64,000 nucleotides of DNA from Prevotella sp. (GTDB taxonomy: Bacteria; Bacteroidota; Bacteroidia; Bacteroidales; Bacteroidaceae), in the NCBI GenBank assembly GCA_017554105.1, contig JAFZIY010000019.1, positions 1 to 64,000 on the forward strand. Direction: 5' to 3'. A program made the position numbers and the translations under genes. The notes below the pieces were generated by a model that was given only the letters and a program-made list of their open reading frames with translations, searched no databases and had not been told where the DNA came from. Positions 24,512 to 33,232 of this stretch are shown in pieces; the first letter of the stretch is position 1, and each line of letters opens with the position of its first letter.

Positions 24512-26458
24512 ATGAAAAGACTTATTTTCGCAGTATTCGCAGCGATAAGTTGCATTGCTTCCTTTGCTTCTGGTGAGAAGCAGATAACAAGTCCCGACGG
24601 AACGTTGATTGTCACAGTAAACGATGCTGACGGGAAACCGACATACAAGATAGATTATAACGGCAAAGCGGTTCTTCTGCCATCGCCGCTGGGTGTAGTC
24701 ACAAGTCTTGATGACATGACTCAGGGCCTGACACTGGCGCAATGCGATGTGGAGAATGCCAGTGCTGACTACTCGCTGCGCAATATAAAGCAAAGCAATG
24801 TGAGTGTTACTGCAACGAAGGCGGTATGCCATTTCGAGAAGGAAGGCAAGCCAGTGTTGGACATCATCTTCTGGGTAAGCAACCGTGATGTGGCATTCCG
24901 TTATGCCATCCTGTCTAAAAGGGACAAGCACTCTATCGTAGTGAAGAGTGAGGCTACAGGATTCATGATGCCTGACGGCACCACAACATTCCTGTGTCCG
25001 CAGTCGAAGCCGATGACAGGTTTCGCAGGCACAGCACCAAGTTACGAGACGAACTATAACCATGATGCCGCAACAGGTACCAACGGATGGGGTGGGGGAT
25101 TCACATTCCCATGCCTCTTTAATATTGGTAAGACCTCGCTCAACACATGGATACTCATCAGCGAGACAGGCACCGACGGCAGTTATTGTGGCTGTCGCCT
25201 GCTCAACGACCATGACGGTCTCTACCGCATCGGCTTCCCGCAGGAGGGTGAGTGCAACGGCATAGGCTCTGTCACTCCGTCGATGTCGCTGCCTGCGATG
25301 ACTCCATGGCGCACCATCACCGTGGGACCGCTGAAGAACATCGTGGAGACAACAGTGCCTTTCGATGTTGTGGCACCGAAATATGAGGCTTCGCAGGAGT
25401 ATATCTATGGCAAGGGCTCCTGGTCATGGATTATCGGCATGGACCCAAGTTGCAACTTCGATGAGCAAAAGCGCTATATCGACTTCTCCGCAGCCATGGG
25501 CTATCAGACGGTGCTCGTCGATGCGTTGTGGGACACCCAGATAGGTTATAAGGGCATTGAGGAACTTGCACGCTACGGTAAGTCGAAGAATGTGGCTCTC
25601 TTCCTCTGGTATAACAGCAACGGCTCATGGAACGATGCTCCGCAGACTCCTATTGGTAAGATGAACAATGCCATAGAGCGTCGCAAGGAAATGAAATGGA
25701 TGCACGATACCGGCATTCGTGGAATAAAGGTTGACTTCTTCGGAGGCGACAAGCAGCAGATGATACAACTCTATGAGGATATTCTCGCCGATGCCAACGA
25801 TTACGGGCTGTTGGTAATCTTCCATGGCTGTACCTTACCGAGAGGATGGGAACGCATGTATCCTAACTATGCGGCTTCCGAGGCGGTGCTCGCTTCAGAG
25901 AACCTGCATTTCTCACAGGGAATGTGTGATGCCGAGGCAAGTAATGCCTGCCTGCATCCGTTTATCCGCAACACGGTGGGCTCAATGGACTTCGGTGGCT
26001 CGGCACTCAACAAGTTCTATGGTGCTGACAACAAGCACGGAAACCAGCGCCGCACCAGCGATGTGTTCGCCCTTGCGATATCAGTGCTCTTCCAGAGTGC
26101 GGTGCAGCACTTCGCCCTCGCGCCCAACAACCTCACCGATGCTCCCTCATGGGCAATCGATTTCCTGAAGGAAGTGCCCACGACATGGGATGAGGTGCGT
26201 TTCATCGACGGTTATCCAGGCAAGTATGTCATCCTTGCACGCCGCAGTGGCAGCCGTTGGTATGTGGTGGGCATCAATGCTGAGAAGCAGCCTCTTAAGA
26301 CCACCCTCAGCCTTCCGATGTTCCCGTCAGGAAGCGAGCTGCGTCTCTATAGCGACGACGCGGAACTCAATGGCGGCGTTAAGAGTGTTAAGCAGAGTAA
26401 GAAACAGCAACTTACAGTGACCATCCCCTGTAACGGCGGCGTAGTGATAACAAATTAA
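24512..26458 (+). CDS. GH97 retaining alpha-galactosidase-like enzyme
   Basis: Exported family GH97 enzyme, 648 residues, signal peptide MKRLIFAVFAAISCIASFA. The N-terminal beta-super-sandwich (TSPDGTLIVTV to about residue 270) precedes a TIM barrel. The barrel has the retaining-type nucleophile Asp408 in GIKVDFFGGDKQ; inverting GH97 members use Glu residues elsewhere and lack this Asp. That assigns it to the Ca-dependent alpha-galactosidase branch (as BtGH97b), although other alpha-linked sugars remain possible. A C-terminal beta domain ends the protein. It is followed after 4 bases by a GH31 gene. Confidence 0.9.
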   Translation: MKRLIFAVFAAISCIASFASGEKQITSPDGTLIVTVNDADGKPTYKIDYNGKAVLLPSPLGVVTSLDDMTQGLTLAQCDVENASADYSLRNIKQSNVSVTATKAVCHFEKEGKPVLDIIFWVSNRDVAFRYAILSKRDKHSIVVKSEATGFMMPDGTTTFLCPQSKPMTGFAGTAPSYETNYNHDAATGTNGWGGGFTFPCLFNIGKTSLNTWILISETGTDGSYCGCRLLNDHDGLYRIGFPQEGECNGIGSVTPSMSLPAMTPWRTITVGPLKNIVETTVPFDVVAPKYEASQEYIYGKGSWSWIIGMDPSCNFDEQKRYIDFSAAMGYQTVLVDALWDTQIGYKGIEELARYGKSKNVALFLWYNSNGSWNDAPQTPIGKMNNAIERRKEMKWMHDTGIRGIKVDFFGGDKQQMIQLYEDILADANDYGLLVIFHGCTLPRGWERMYPNYAASEAVLASENLHFSQGMCDAEASNACLHPFIRNTVGSMDFGGSALNKFYGADNKHGNQRRTSDVFALAISVLFQSAVQHFALAPNNLTDAPSWAIDFLKEVPTTWDEVRFIDGYPGKYVILARRSGSRWYVVGINAEKQPLKTTLSLPMFPSGSELRLYSDDAELNGGVKSVKQSKKQQLTVTIPCNGGVVITN

Positions 26459-26462
26459 TATT

Positions 26463-28844
26463 ATGAGAAGATATCTTACAGTAGCATTTTCCTTTATAGT
26501 GTCATGCGTGTATTCCTATGCGCAGAAGACGGAGATAATCTATTACACTCCCGACATCGTGAGGGTGGTGAAGTCGCCGACGGACAATCCGGCAGAGCAT
26601 CACAGTATGGTGGTCAAGGCAAAGCCGCAGACCGCAGGAAAGAAAAACGTCATTGTGACCAAAGACTCTGATGGACGGCTCACATTCAGCGACAGCAAGG
26701 GAAACGTGTTGCTGCGCGAGGGCAGTCACTTTGCAATTCAGCATACAAACGGTGCCGATAAAGGTACATGGCGTATAACACAGTCGTTCCTGCTCGATGC
26801 TGACGAGCCAATCTATGGCATCGGCATGCTGCAGAACGGTAAGATGAGCCAGAGAGGAGAGCATCGCCGCATGATACAGTCGAATCTTGAGGACTTCGCC
26901 CATTTCTTCCAGAGCATCAAGGGCTACGGAATCTATTGGGACAACTATTCCCCGACGCAGATTGATGACGATGGGAAGACGCTGACTCTGGAGTCTGAGG
27001 TAGGCGAGACAATCGACTATTACTTCATGTATGGTGGTTCGGCAGACGGCGTAATCAGTCAGATGCGATGGCTGTCGGGCAAGGTTCCCATGCTGCCTTT
27101 GTGGACCTACGGCTTCCATCAGAGCCGAGAGCGGTATAAGAGCAGTGCTGAACTCCTCAGTGTCGTTGACACCTACCGCAGTACTGGAGTGCCTCTCGAC
27201 GGCATAATACAGGACTGGCAGTACTGGGGCAGCAACTATCTGTGGAATGCCATGGAGTTCGGAAACGAGGATTTTGGCAACTATCGTCAGATGATAGACC
27301 ATGTCCACAACACCGGAGCACACATCAGCATCAGCATCTGGGCAAGTTTCGGTCCGATGACAAAGCCATACAGGGAACTCAACGAGCGCGGACTGCTCTA
27401 TGACTTCTCCACATGGCCACAGAGCGGAATGGGCTTCTGGCCGCCGCGCAAGGACTATCCCAGTGGTGTGCGTGTCTATGACCCATACAGCAAGACGGCG
27501 CGCGAGATCTATTGGAAGAACCTCTCACGTCTCCATAAGGCCGGGATAGATGCGTGGTGGATGGATTCCACCGACCCTGATCACCTCGATTTCAAGGAGA
27601 GTGACCTCGACCAGGCACTTCCTGTTACCGACCCGGTGACGGGAAAGGACGTTGTCCGTTCGTTCCGTTCGGTGCGAAACGCCTTCCCTCTGGCTTCTGT
27701 GGAGGGTGTCTATGATAATCAGCGTGCCGTTGACAGCAGCAAGCGAGTGTTCATATTGACGCGCAGTTACTTCGCTGGACAGCAGCGTACGGGCGCGAAT
27801 ACATGGAGTGGTGACGTGGGTTCGTCATGGGACAGTTTCCGCAAGCAGGTGCCGTTGTGCCTTAACCACACGCTGACAGCCAATCCTAACGTGAATACTG
27901 ACATCGGCGGTTTCTTTGCAAACGTGTATAACAAGACGAGTCAGGACCAGACGGCGACAAAGAACCCCCTCTTTCAGGAACTCTACGTGCGTTGGATGCA
28001 GTTCGGACTGTTCTGTCCGATGATGCGCAGTCATGGCACTGAGGTATGGCGTGAGATATATCACTACGGAAAGCCCGGCGAGCCGGTCTATGACGCGTTG
28101 CTCGGTGCGATAAAGATGAGGTATAAGTTATTACCTTATATATATAGTACCAGTTGGCAGGTGAGCCAGAACGACGACAGTTTCATGCGCGCCCTTATGA
28201 TGGACTTCAAGGACGACAGCAACACATGGGACAACAACCGTGAGTATCTCTTCGGTCGTTCGCTGCTCGTGGCACCTGTCGTTGAGGCTCTTTACACTCC
28301 CGAGACAGCCAATCCCACCAACCCGATATCGGGATGGGATGCCACTTCCAACAGCCTGTATCAGGAAGGATACACCACCGACTGGAATGCGAAGAAGACC
28401 TATAACGTATATCTTCCAAAGGGAACAAAGTGGTATGACTATTGGACAGGCAAGGTGTATGACGGTGGTCAGACCGTTGCCGCAGACGGTACACTTGCCC
28501 ATTGTCCCGTATTCGTCAAGGCAGGAAGCATCGTTCCGCTATGCGTGAAAGACGTAATGAATGCCCGTGTTGCCGATTGGCAGAGCCTCGACGTACTGGT
28601 ATATCCCAGCAACGATGCCTCGTTCATACTCTATGAGGACGAGGGCGACAACTACAACTACGAGAAAGGGGCTTACAGCACCATTCCTTTCACATGGAAC
28701 GACCGCTCGCGCACCCTTACCATCGGCAAGCGTAACGGCTCCTTTGAGGGTATGAAAGCCTCGCGCACCTTCAATATCCGTCTGGCAGACGGAACAACGA
28801 AGACTGTAGAGTACAACGGAACGGCAAAGAAGATAAAGTTCTGA
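26463..28844 (+). CDS. GH31 alpha-glycosidase, second paralogue
   Basis: Exported GH31 enzyme, 793 residues (signal peptide MRRYLTVAFSFIVSCVYSYA). The barrel shows IIQDWQYWG (about residue 245) and nucleophile Asp368 in AWWMDSTDPD. The C-terminal DUF5110-type domain (LVYPSNDASFILYEDEGDNYNYEKG) closely resembles that of the 16154 enzyme, so the two are paralogues. About 25 residues (ALYTPETANPTNPISGWDATS) near residue 610 form an extra loop not present in the first copy. Likely alpha-xylosidase. Last gene of the operon, ending before the 28874 hairpin. Confidence 0.92.
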   Translation: MRRYLTVAFSFIVSCVYSYAQKTEIIYYTPDIVRVVKSPTDNPAEHHSMVVKAKPQTAGKKNVIVTKDSDGRLTFSDSKGNVLLREGSHFAIQHTNGADKGTWRITQSFLLDADEPIYGIGMLQNGKMSQRGEHRRMIQSNLEDFAHFFQSIKGYGIYWDNYSPTQIDDDGKTLTLESEVGETIDYYFMYGGSADGVISQMRWLSGKVPMLPLWTYGFHQSRERYKSSAELLSVVDTYRSTGVPLDGIIQDWQYWGSNYLWNAMEFGNEDFGNYRQMIDHVHNTGAHISISIWASFGPMTKPYRELNERGLLYDFSTWPQSGMGFWPPRKDYPSGVRVYDPYSKTAREIYWKNLSRLHKAGIDAWWMDSTDPDHLDFKESDLDQALPVTDPVTGKDVVRSFRSVRNAFPLASVEGVYDNQRAVDSSKRVFILTRSYFAGQQRTGANTWSGDVGSSWDSFRKQVPLCLNHTLTANPNVNTDIGGFFANVYNKTSQDQTATKNPLFQELYVRWMQFGLFCPMMRSHGTEVWREIYHYGKPGEPVYDALLGAIKMRYKLLPYIYSTSWQVSQNDDSFMRALMMDFKDDSNTWDNNREYLFGRSLLVAPVVEALYTPETANPTNPISGWDATSNSLYQEGYTTDWNAKKTYNVYLPKGTKWYDYWTGKVYDGGQTVAADGTLAHCPVFVKAGSIVPLCVKDVMNARVADWQSLDVLVYPSNDASFILYEDEGDNYNYEKGAYSTIPFTWNDRSRTLTIGKRNGSFEGMKASRTFNIRLADGTTKTVEYNGTAKKIKF

Positions 28845-28873
28845 CGGCTGTTGATGCTATATTAAAAAGTAAA

Positions 28874-28904
28874 CCTGCCAGGATTGCTGACCAATCCTGG
28901 CAGG
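28874..28904. terminator. Bidirectional terminator between convergent genes
   Basis: A perfect 13-bp stem (CCTGCCAGGATTG) with loop CTGAC. A second hairpin, CAATTTCGGTGAAATTG, follows near 28934-28950. The structure separates the GH31 operon from the converging esterase gene on the minus strand. The rest of 28845-29001 holds nothing else. Confidence 0.7.
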
Positions 28905-29001
28905 ATTACTTACCAATTTCGGCGAATTTACTCACCAATTTCGGTGAAATTGCTTTCCAGATGCTATCTACTGATAGTGTCTGTTTTTGTTTTCAGGGCT
29001 T

Positions 29002-29958
29002 TTATTGCGCTGTCTCGCGCGCCTTGTCGAAGAAGTTTATCATGCGTGCGAGATTCTCCTCGGTGTACATGTTGAAGCCATGTCCACCGCCCTCAACTGG
29101 ATTGAACTCCGACTTCACGCCGTTGTCCTGCAGTGCGCGGTAGAATATCTCGCCCTGACAGAAGGGAACCACGTTGTCCACAGTGCCGTGGAAGACGATG
29201 ATAGGCACGTCGGTAGGCTCAAGGTAGGAGATTGGTGAGAGAGTCCTGTAACGGTCGGGATTATCCTCTTTCTTCACTCCCAGCAGCACTTCCTCAGGAC
29301 TAACCTCCATTTTCATACCCTCTCCGCAGTCCATGCGAAGCAGGTCGATAGGGCCGGACCAGTCGGCAGCGGCATTCACACGGCTGCAGAAGTCGGTATA
29401 TGGTCCCACGTTGCCCTCAAGGTCTATCTGCTCAGTGCCTATGGTGGCATTCTTCGTTCCTGATGTGGCAGCAGTGAGCGATGAGAGATGACCTCCTGAA
29501 GAGAAGCCTGACATTGCTATGAACGATGTGTCGAAGTTATATTCTGCCGCCTTGGCACGTATGAAACGTATCACGGCCTTGATATCGTGTATCTGAGCAG
29601 GATATTTTGCGTCCATGCTTGAGCGGTGGTTGGGTGTTACTACGGCATAGCCTGCCTTGAGCAGAGCGGTGCAGATGGTGCCGAGGTCGGCCATTCCCTT
29701 ACTGTTGTTGCTGAACCAAGCACTGCCATAGATGTGCACCACAACGGGATATTTGTCCTGTTTCTTCTCTGGCAGATAGATATCGAGGGTGTGATAAGCC
29801 TCGTTGTCGCCGGCATAGTTGATGTCGGTGAACTTCTGTGAGTAATGCATGTCTTCTGCCGACAGTTGCTGTCCTCCGAAGCCGAAACCGCCAGGCATCT
29901 GTGCGTTGGCACCAATTGCGAACAGTGCCGCCACAAGTGATAATAATACTTTCTTCAT
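29002..29958 (-). CDS. Secreted alpha/beta-hydrolase esterase, 318 aa
   Basis: Exported serine esterase; starting at MKKVLLSLVAALFAIGANA gives a clean signal peptide, while an upstream start at 29982 adds eight residues in front. Features are VVHIYGSAWFSNN (oxyanion region, HGGG replaced by a Gly/Ser form), GFSSGGH (nucleophile), HGTVDNVVP (acid) and GGGHGF (His). A Gly/Met/Phe-rich stretch follows the signal peptide (MPGGFGFGGQQ). Similar to acetyl-xylan or feruloyl-type esterases of gut Bacteroidota; substrate inferred. It is third in a leftward operon with the GH43 at 31430 and the 32185 gene. Confidence 0.85.
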   Translation of the reverse strand: MKKVLLSLVAALFAIGANAQMPGGFGFGGQQLSAEDMHYSQKFTDINYAGDNEAYHTLDIYLPEKKQDKYPVVVHIYGSAWFSNNSKGMADLGTICTALLKAGYAVVTPNHRSSMDAKYPAQIHDIKAVIRFIRAKAAEYNFDTSFIAMSGFSSGGHLSSLTAATSGTKNATIGTEQIDLEGNVGPYTDFCSRVNAAADWSGPIDLLRMDCGEGMKMEVSPEEVLLGVKKEDNPDRYRTLSPISYLEPTDVPIIVFHGTVDNVVPFCQGEIFYRALQDNGVKSEFNPVEGGGHGFNMYTEENLARMINFFDKARETAQ

Positions 29959-29970
29959 ATTCTTTTTACT

Positions 29971-30000
29971 ATCAATTATCAATTGTCAATTATCAATTAC
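29971..30000. repeat. TAATTGA-type intergenic repeat
   Basis: Four units of the ATCAATT(A/G)TC repeat fill the gap between the esterase and GH43 genes and run into the GH43 stop codon. Same family as at 8048, 36474, 57085 and 60039. Confidence 0.7.
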
Positions 30001-31430
30001 TTCAGTCTCCACTTCGAGTTGTCGCTGTTGAAGTCGAACTCTGCGAGGGTAGGAGTGCTGTCGGCGATGGAAACGAGAGCCAGTTTGCGGTCTGTTCCAG
30101 GCACTTTCTTAGGCATGATGCGGAAAGTACCGTCGATGAGTTGGTCGATGCGCCACAACTGTTCAGGTGCGGCGGTGAAGTTCTCCACGCTGGTTACCTC
30201 GCAGTCGGCAGTGGCTGCCAGTGCGCGGTGAGTGCCCTCAATCTCAATCTTATAGTATGGCTGTCCCAGATAACCGCCTACATCGGGAACGGCAGTGATG
30301 GTCCAGCGCTGGTGTGGACGTACCATGTTGTCGCCGCAGCGCACTGCGATATCACCACTTGGCCAAGAGTCCTTCACGTCTTCGAGTTTCTGCATGTCGA
30401 TAGGAGTGACAGGTTGGTTGGAGTCGCGACGGAACCAGAAACGGCGTCCTGACTCGATACGGGTGAAGTCAACAGCCAGTTCGAGTGCATAGCCGCGACG
30501 CTCGGAGATGATAGAGTAGGTGCCTTCGTGGAATGGGTCACCAGCCTCAGGCCAGCCGTTCTTCCACAGCAGTGGACGAATGCCAAGAACACTGTATCCG
30601 CCTTGGTCGAAGTCAGCCTCGAAGTGGCAAGACATCTTCTCAACGCCTTCCTCCTCAACGATACGGCCGAAGTGACCGGGACCGGTAACGCGCTCATGAG
30701 CGGCGATAACCATTCTTCCACCGCCTTCCAGCATCGAGCGGCCTACGTTGTCGATATATGGGCCAGTGACGTTGCGTGAGCGTCCCACCACGATGTTATA
30801 GGTAGAGTTCACTCCGTCGCAGCATGTGCCGTGAGTACCCAGCAGGTAATACCAGCCGTCGCGATAGATAAGGTCTGTTGCCTCGCAGTCGATGGCGATA
30901 TTGATTGCCTCGTTCCCCTCGACGCGCTTTCCTGTCTTCGGGTCGAGTTCCACGAGACGTATGAATCCGAAGTATGTTCCGTAGCACAGCCACAGACGGC
31001 CTGTTGTTGGATCCAGCAACATTCCCGGGTCGATGGCGTCGCAGTCTTCGTTGCCGTCGGTGTCGGCCACCTGAATAGGCTCAGTGTATTTGAAGTCGGG
31101 AGAGTTGGGGTCGAGAGTCTTGTTCCACATAGTGAGGATTCGTCCGTTGTGACCACCACCGAGACCACCGCCCGTTGCACCGTATGCAACAAGATAGCGG
31201 TCGCCTATTTTCAGTACGTCGGGAGCAGCGCCACCGCCAGGACGCACGGCGTCCATATCCCATGTCCATCCGTCCTCTGAACTTAGTCCTCCCTGGCCAG
31301 TGCCGAAGGTGTAGTATTTTCCGTCACATTCCTGAATCGTCGACGGGTCGTGGATAAAAGGCTTTCCTGTCTGTGCCGAAATGCCTTGTGCCATTGCCAT
31401 GGCTACCAATATGCTGATATATTTTTTCAT
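29997..31430 (-). CDS. GH43 arabinanase-like enzyme with C-terminal beta domain
   Basis: Exported GH43 propeller, 477 residues (signal peptide MKKYISILVAMAMAQGISA). The catalytic set is HDPSTIQ (base Asp, about residue 28), AIDPGMLLD (second Asp) and DCEATDLIY (acid Glu). The layout resembles endo-1,5-alpha-L-arabinanases and related GH43 exo-enzymes. From about residue 330 a beta-trefoil-like (ricin-type) domain follows, with repeated QxW-like motifs (RWTI, LWRI, KWRLK), probably binding sugar. It lies in a leftward operon between the esterase (29958) and the 32185 protein. The gap to the latter is filled with CTAGA repeats. Confidence 0.87.
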   Translation of the reverse strand: MKKYISILVAMAMAQGISAQTGKPFIHDPSTIQECDGKYYTFGTGQGGLSSEDGWTWDMDAVRPGGGAAPDVLKIGDRYLVAYGATGGGLGGGHNGRILTMWNKTLDPNSPDFKYTEPIQVADTDGNEDCDAIDPGMLLDPTTGRLWLCYGTYFGFIRLVELDPKTGKRVEGNEAINIAIDCEATDLIYRDGWYYLLGTHGTCCDGVNSTYNIVVGRSRNVTGPYIDNVGRSMLEGGGRMVIAAHERVTGPGHFGRIVEEEGVEKMSCHFEADFDQGGYSVLGIRPLLWKNGWPEAGDPFHEGTYSIISERRGYALELAVDFTRIESGRRFWFRRDSNQPVTPIDMQKLEDVKDSWPSGDIAVRCGDNMVRPHQRWTITAVPDVGGYLGQPYYKIEIEGTHRALAATADCEVTSVENFTAAPEQLWRIDQLIDGTFRIMPKKVPGTDRKLALVSIADSTPTLAEFDFNSDNSKWRLK

Positions 31431-31440
31431 CGTTGTTGTT

Positions 31441-31512
31441 TTTTAGGTTTTTCTAGATTTTCCTAGATATTCTAGATAATCTAGATTCTCTAGGCAATCT
31501 AGATTTTCTAGT
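31441..31512. repeat. CTAGA repeat cluster
   Basis: Eight CTAG tetramers occur in 72 bases, most inside TCTAGA or CCTAGA, at spacings of 8-12 bases. CTAG is normally rare in bacterial DNA, which makes the cluster stand out. It overlaps the stop codon of the 32185 gene. Confidence 0.65.
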
Positions 31513-32185
31513 TAATAGTCAGATTCTTAATCGGTTCTCCTTTCTCGTCAACGAAACGTACACAGAAGTCGCTCATTCCGGGGCCGTTGATTACTGCGCC
31601 GCGAATGATGTTCGTGCCTTTCTTCAGGGTGATGCGTTTGCTCATACCGTCGTCAACAACCATGCGGCGGTCGCCAGAGAGGAGCAGTGCCTCTTCACCG
31701 TTTACCCACCACATAGAAGCCGAGTTGCTTCCCACTGCAAGACGAACGTTTTTCATCTCCTTGTCACACTTAACCACGGTCACTGCCCAGTAGAGCACAC
31801 CGTAAAGCCTGTTCTTGGTGGCCTCGCCGAAGCGGAACAACTTGACATTGTAGTTGTCGCTCTCAAGAGAGTGCCATTGCAGTGTCTCTTCGCCGATCTT
31901 CACCTTGTCCCCGTCTTTGGGAACCACCGTCTGCTGCCCTTTGAAATACTCGTGACTGAATGCGTCGCGAAGGTAGCTGTCGATAAAGACGATGTTTGAA
32001 CGGTTTTCTTTCACAATAGGTTCAAGTAGTGACCAACGCCTGATGAATCCTTTGTCATCGGGTGTTGATGTGGCACTTGTTGGCTTGGAGAAGTAACCCT
32101 TCACCTGTGCCGACGCAGTCGTGCATGTTGCTGCCATGACAATCGCTATGGCAAACAATGATTTTTTCAGATTATGCATATACAT
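31508..32185 (-). CDS. Exported beta-sandwich protein, putative glycan-binding, 225 aa
   Basis: No firm family. Signal peptide LKKSLFAIAIVMAATCTTASA. The mature part looks all-beta: a segment containing SLLEPIVKENRSNIVFIDSYLR is followed by VLYWAVTVVKCDKEMKNVRLAVGSNSASMWWVNGEE, which is like the galactose-binding-type folds attached to acetyl-xylan esterases in Prevotella. No catalytic triad is seen, so a stand-alone binding module is the likely role. It is first in the leftward operon with GH43 and esterase. Start could be 32185 or 32179. Confidence 0.68.
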   Translation of the reverse strand: MYMHNLKKSLFAIAIVMAATCTTASAQVKGYFSKPTSATSTPDDKGFIRRWSLLEPIVKENRSNIVFIDSYLRDAFSHEYFKGQQTVVPKDGDKVKIGEETLQWHSLESDNYNVKLFRFGEATKNRLYGVLYWAVTVVKCDKEMKNVRLAVGSNSASMWWVNGEEALLLSGDRRMVVDDGMSKRITLKKGTNIIRGAVINGPGMSDFCVRFVDEKGEPIKNLTIN

Positions 32186-33121
32186 TATTATATATTATAT
32201 TAATTCATCCACAAAAATACAAAAAAAAACTATACGGGAAAGAATTACGCCAATCCTTTTTTTTGTAAAAGCGCAGTTTGATACATAAAAACAACTTTCT
32301 GTGTCAGCGACTAAAGAGCAGACGAGTAAAACGTGTCTCTTTACACCCATCGCTCTCCACTAACACCCACCACCCATAACCCATCATCCAATTCCGTAAG
32401 GTGTTCGTATCTTGAAACATAACGTAAAGTTTATGAAACTTTCAAGTAATAATGTTTAGAAATTTATGATTAAATTTGCAACGTGAAAATATCACGATTT
32501 CATAGCTGAATACGTTTTGAAAGTTTGACGTGAGTCAAGCCCAGAAAATACAGATAAGCATTTTTAAGGTTACAATTGTTAAGTATTAGTTATTAGCAGT
32601 TAGTTTTTTCATTTTTTGAGTTCAGGCGCGTCGTGACGATGCGCCTATTCTTTTAGAAAGCGGGATACCCCACCCCGGCCCCTCCCCTCAAAGGGGCGGG
32701 GAAACATTAGAGTTAGGAATTACGAATTAGGAATTACGAAGTAATAAACTTACCTCATGCATCATACCTCATACCTCATACCTCAACCCAACACCCGTTC
32801 TAACGTCTCCCCGCCCCTCGAAGGAGAAGGTAGGGGTGGGGTCCAGAACTGAGCCCTGATTGATGCCAAAATATGTCGCCGTTAGATATAAAAACAGAGT
32901 CGATTGCATATACTTTCGCACCTGAAAAGTGACAAAATTTCCATCAACTTCTTAACAAACGCACCTTAATTGTTTAATAAATGTAAAGCGGTCTAAAAAG
33001 CCATTTTCCTTTCCCGAACTGTTAAAAATGGCGGAAATGTTACGTTTTGTAACAAAAATGTTACATGAAGCAACATTTTAGAGATGTAGAATAAACCGCA
33101 TTTATTAAATAATATTTAACT
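32186..33121. other. Gene-free 0.9 kb between divergent operons
   Basis: No open frame with coding character. It holds a possible minus-strand -7 box (TATTTTTG reading left from 32219), ACCCATAACCC-type simple repeats near 32340-32390, a possible plus-strand TAAATTTG at 32471-32478, the inverted pair of GC-rich repeats at 32666-32843, and AT-rich DNA up to the SusC promoter. Confidence 0.6.
32666..32843. repeat. Inverted pair of GC-rich repeats enclosing short AT repeats
   Basis: A 38-base GC-rich repeat at 32666-32704 (ACCCCACCCC, then AGGGGCGGGGA) recurs as its reverse complement at 32806-32843. The 100 bases between hold GAATTACGAATTAG and TCATACC tandem repeats. The arrangement resembles a small non-autonomous mobile element (MITE-like), although no target duplication was identified. 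Confidence 0.55.
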
Positions 33122-33168
33122 TTGTCCCCGATAATTTGAACCTATCTTTGCGATAATTTGAACCTATC
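33122..33168 (+). promoter_or_regulatory. SusC promoter overlapped by an 18-bp direct repeat
   Basis: TTG 33122-33124, 18 bases, then TATCTTTG 33143-33150. CGATAATTTGAACCTATC occurs exactly twice, at 33129-33146 and 33151-33168, a period of 22 bases or two helical turns. The copies cover the spacer, the -7 box and the start point. A regulator binding here would block or recruit polymerase; AraC-type and other activators often use such direct repeats. Confidence 0.7.
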
Positions 33169-33232
33169 AAAATGTTTAATAACCAAATTCTATACATTAT
33201 TTATTAATAACCTTTCATTAACTTAACAAAAA

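Noticed and set aside
24494-25213. 239-codon minus-strand frame opposite GH97
   Set aside because: Antisense shadow of a well-supported gene, with Cys/His/Arg-rich translation and no homology signs.
26502-27323. 273-codon minus-strand frame opposite GH31
   Set aside because: Antisense shadow; the sense strand encodes an intact GH31 enzyme with its catalytic motif.
31441-31512. CRISPR array
   Set aside because: The CTAGA units are only 5-6 bases with 2-8 base spacers; no repeats of CRISPR length and no cas genes occur in the window.
32471-32478. Additional promoter at TAAATTTG
   Set aside because: No TTG at the right distance upstream and no gene within 700 bases downstream.
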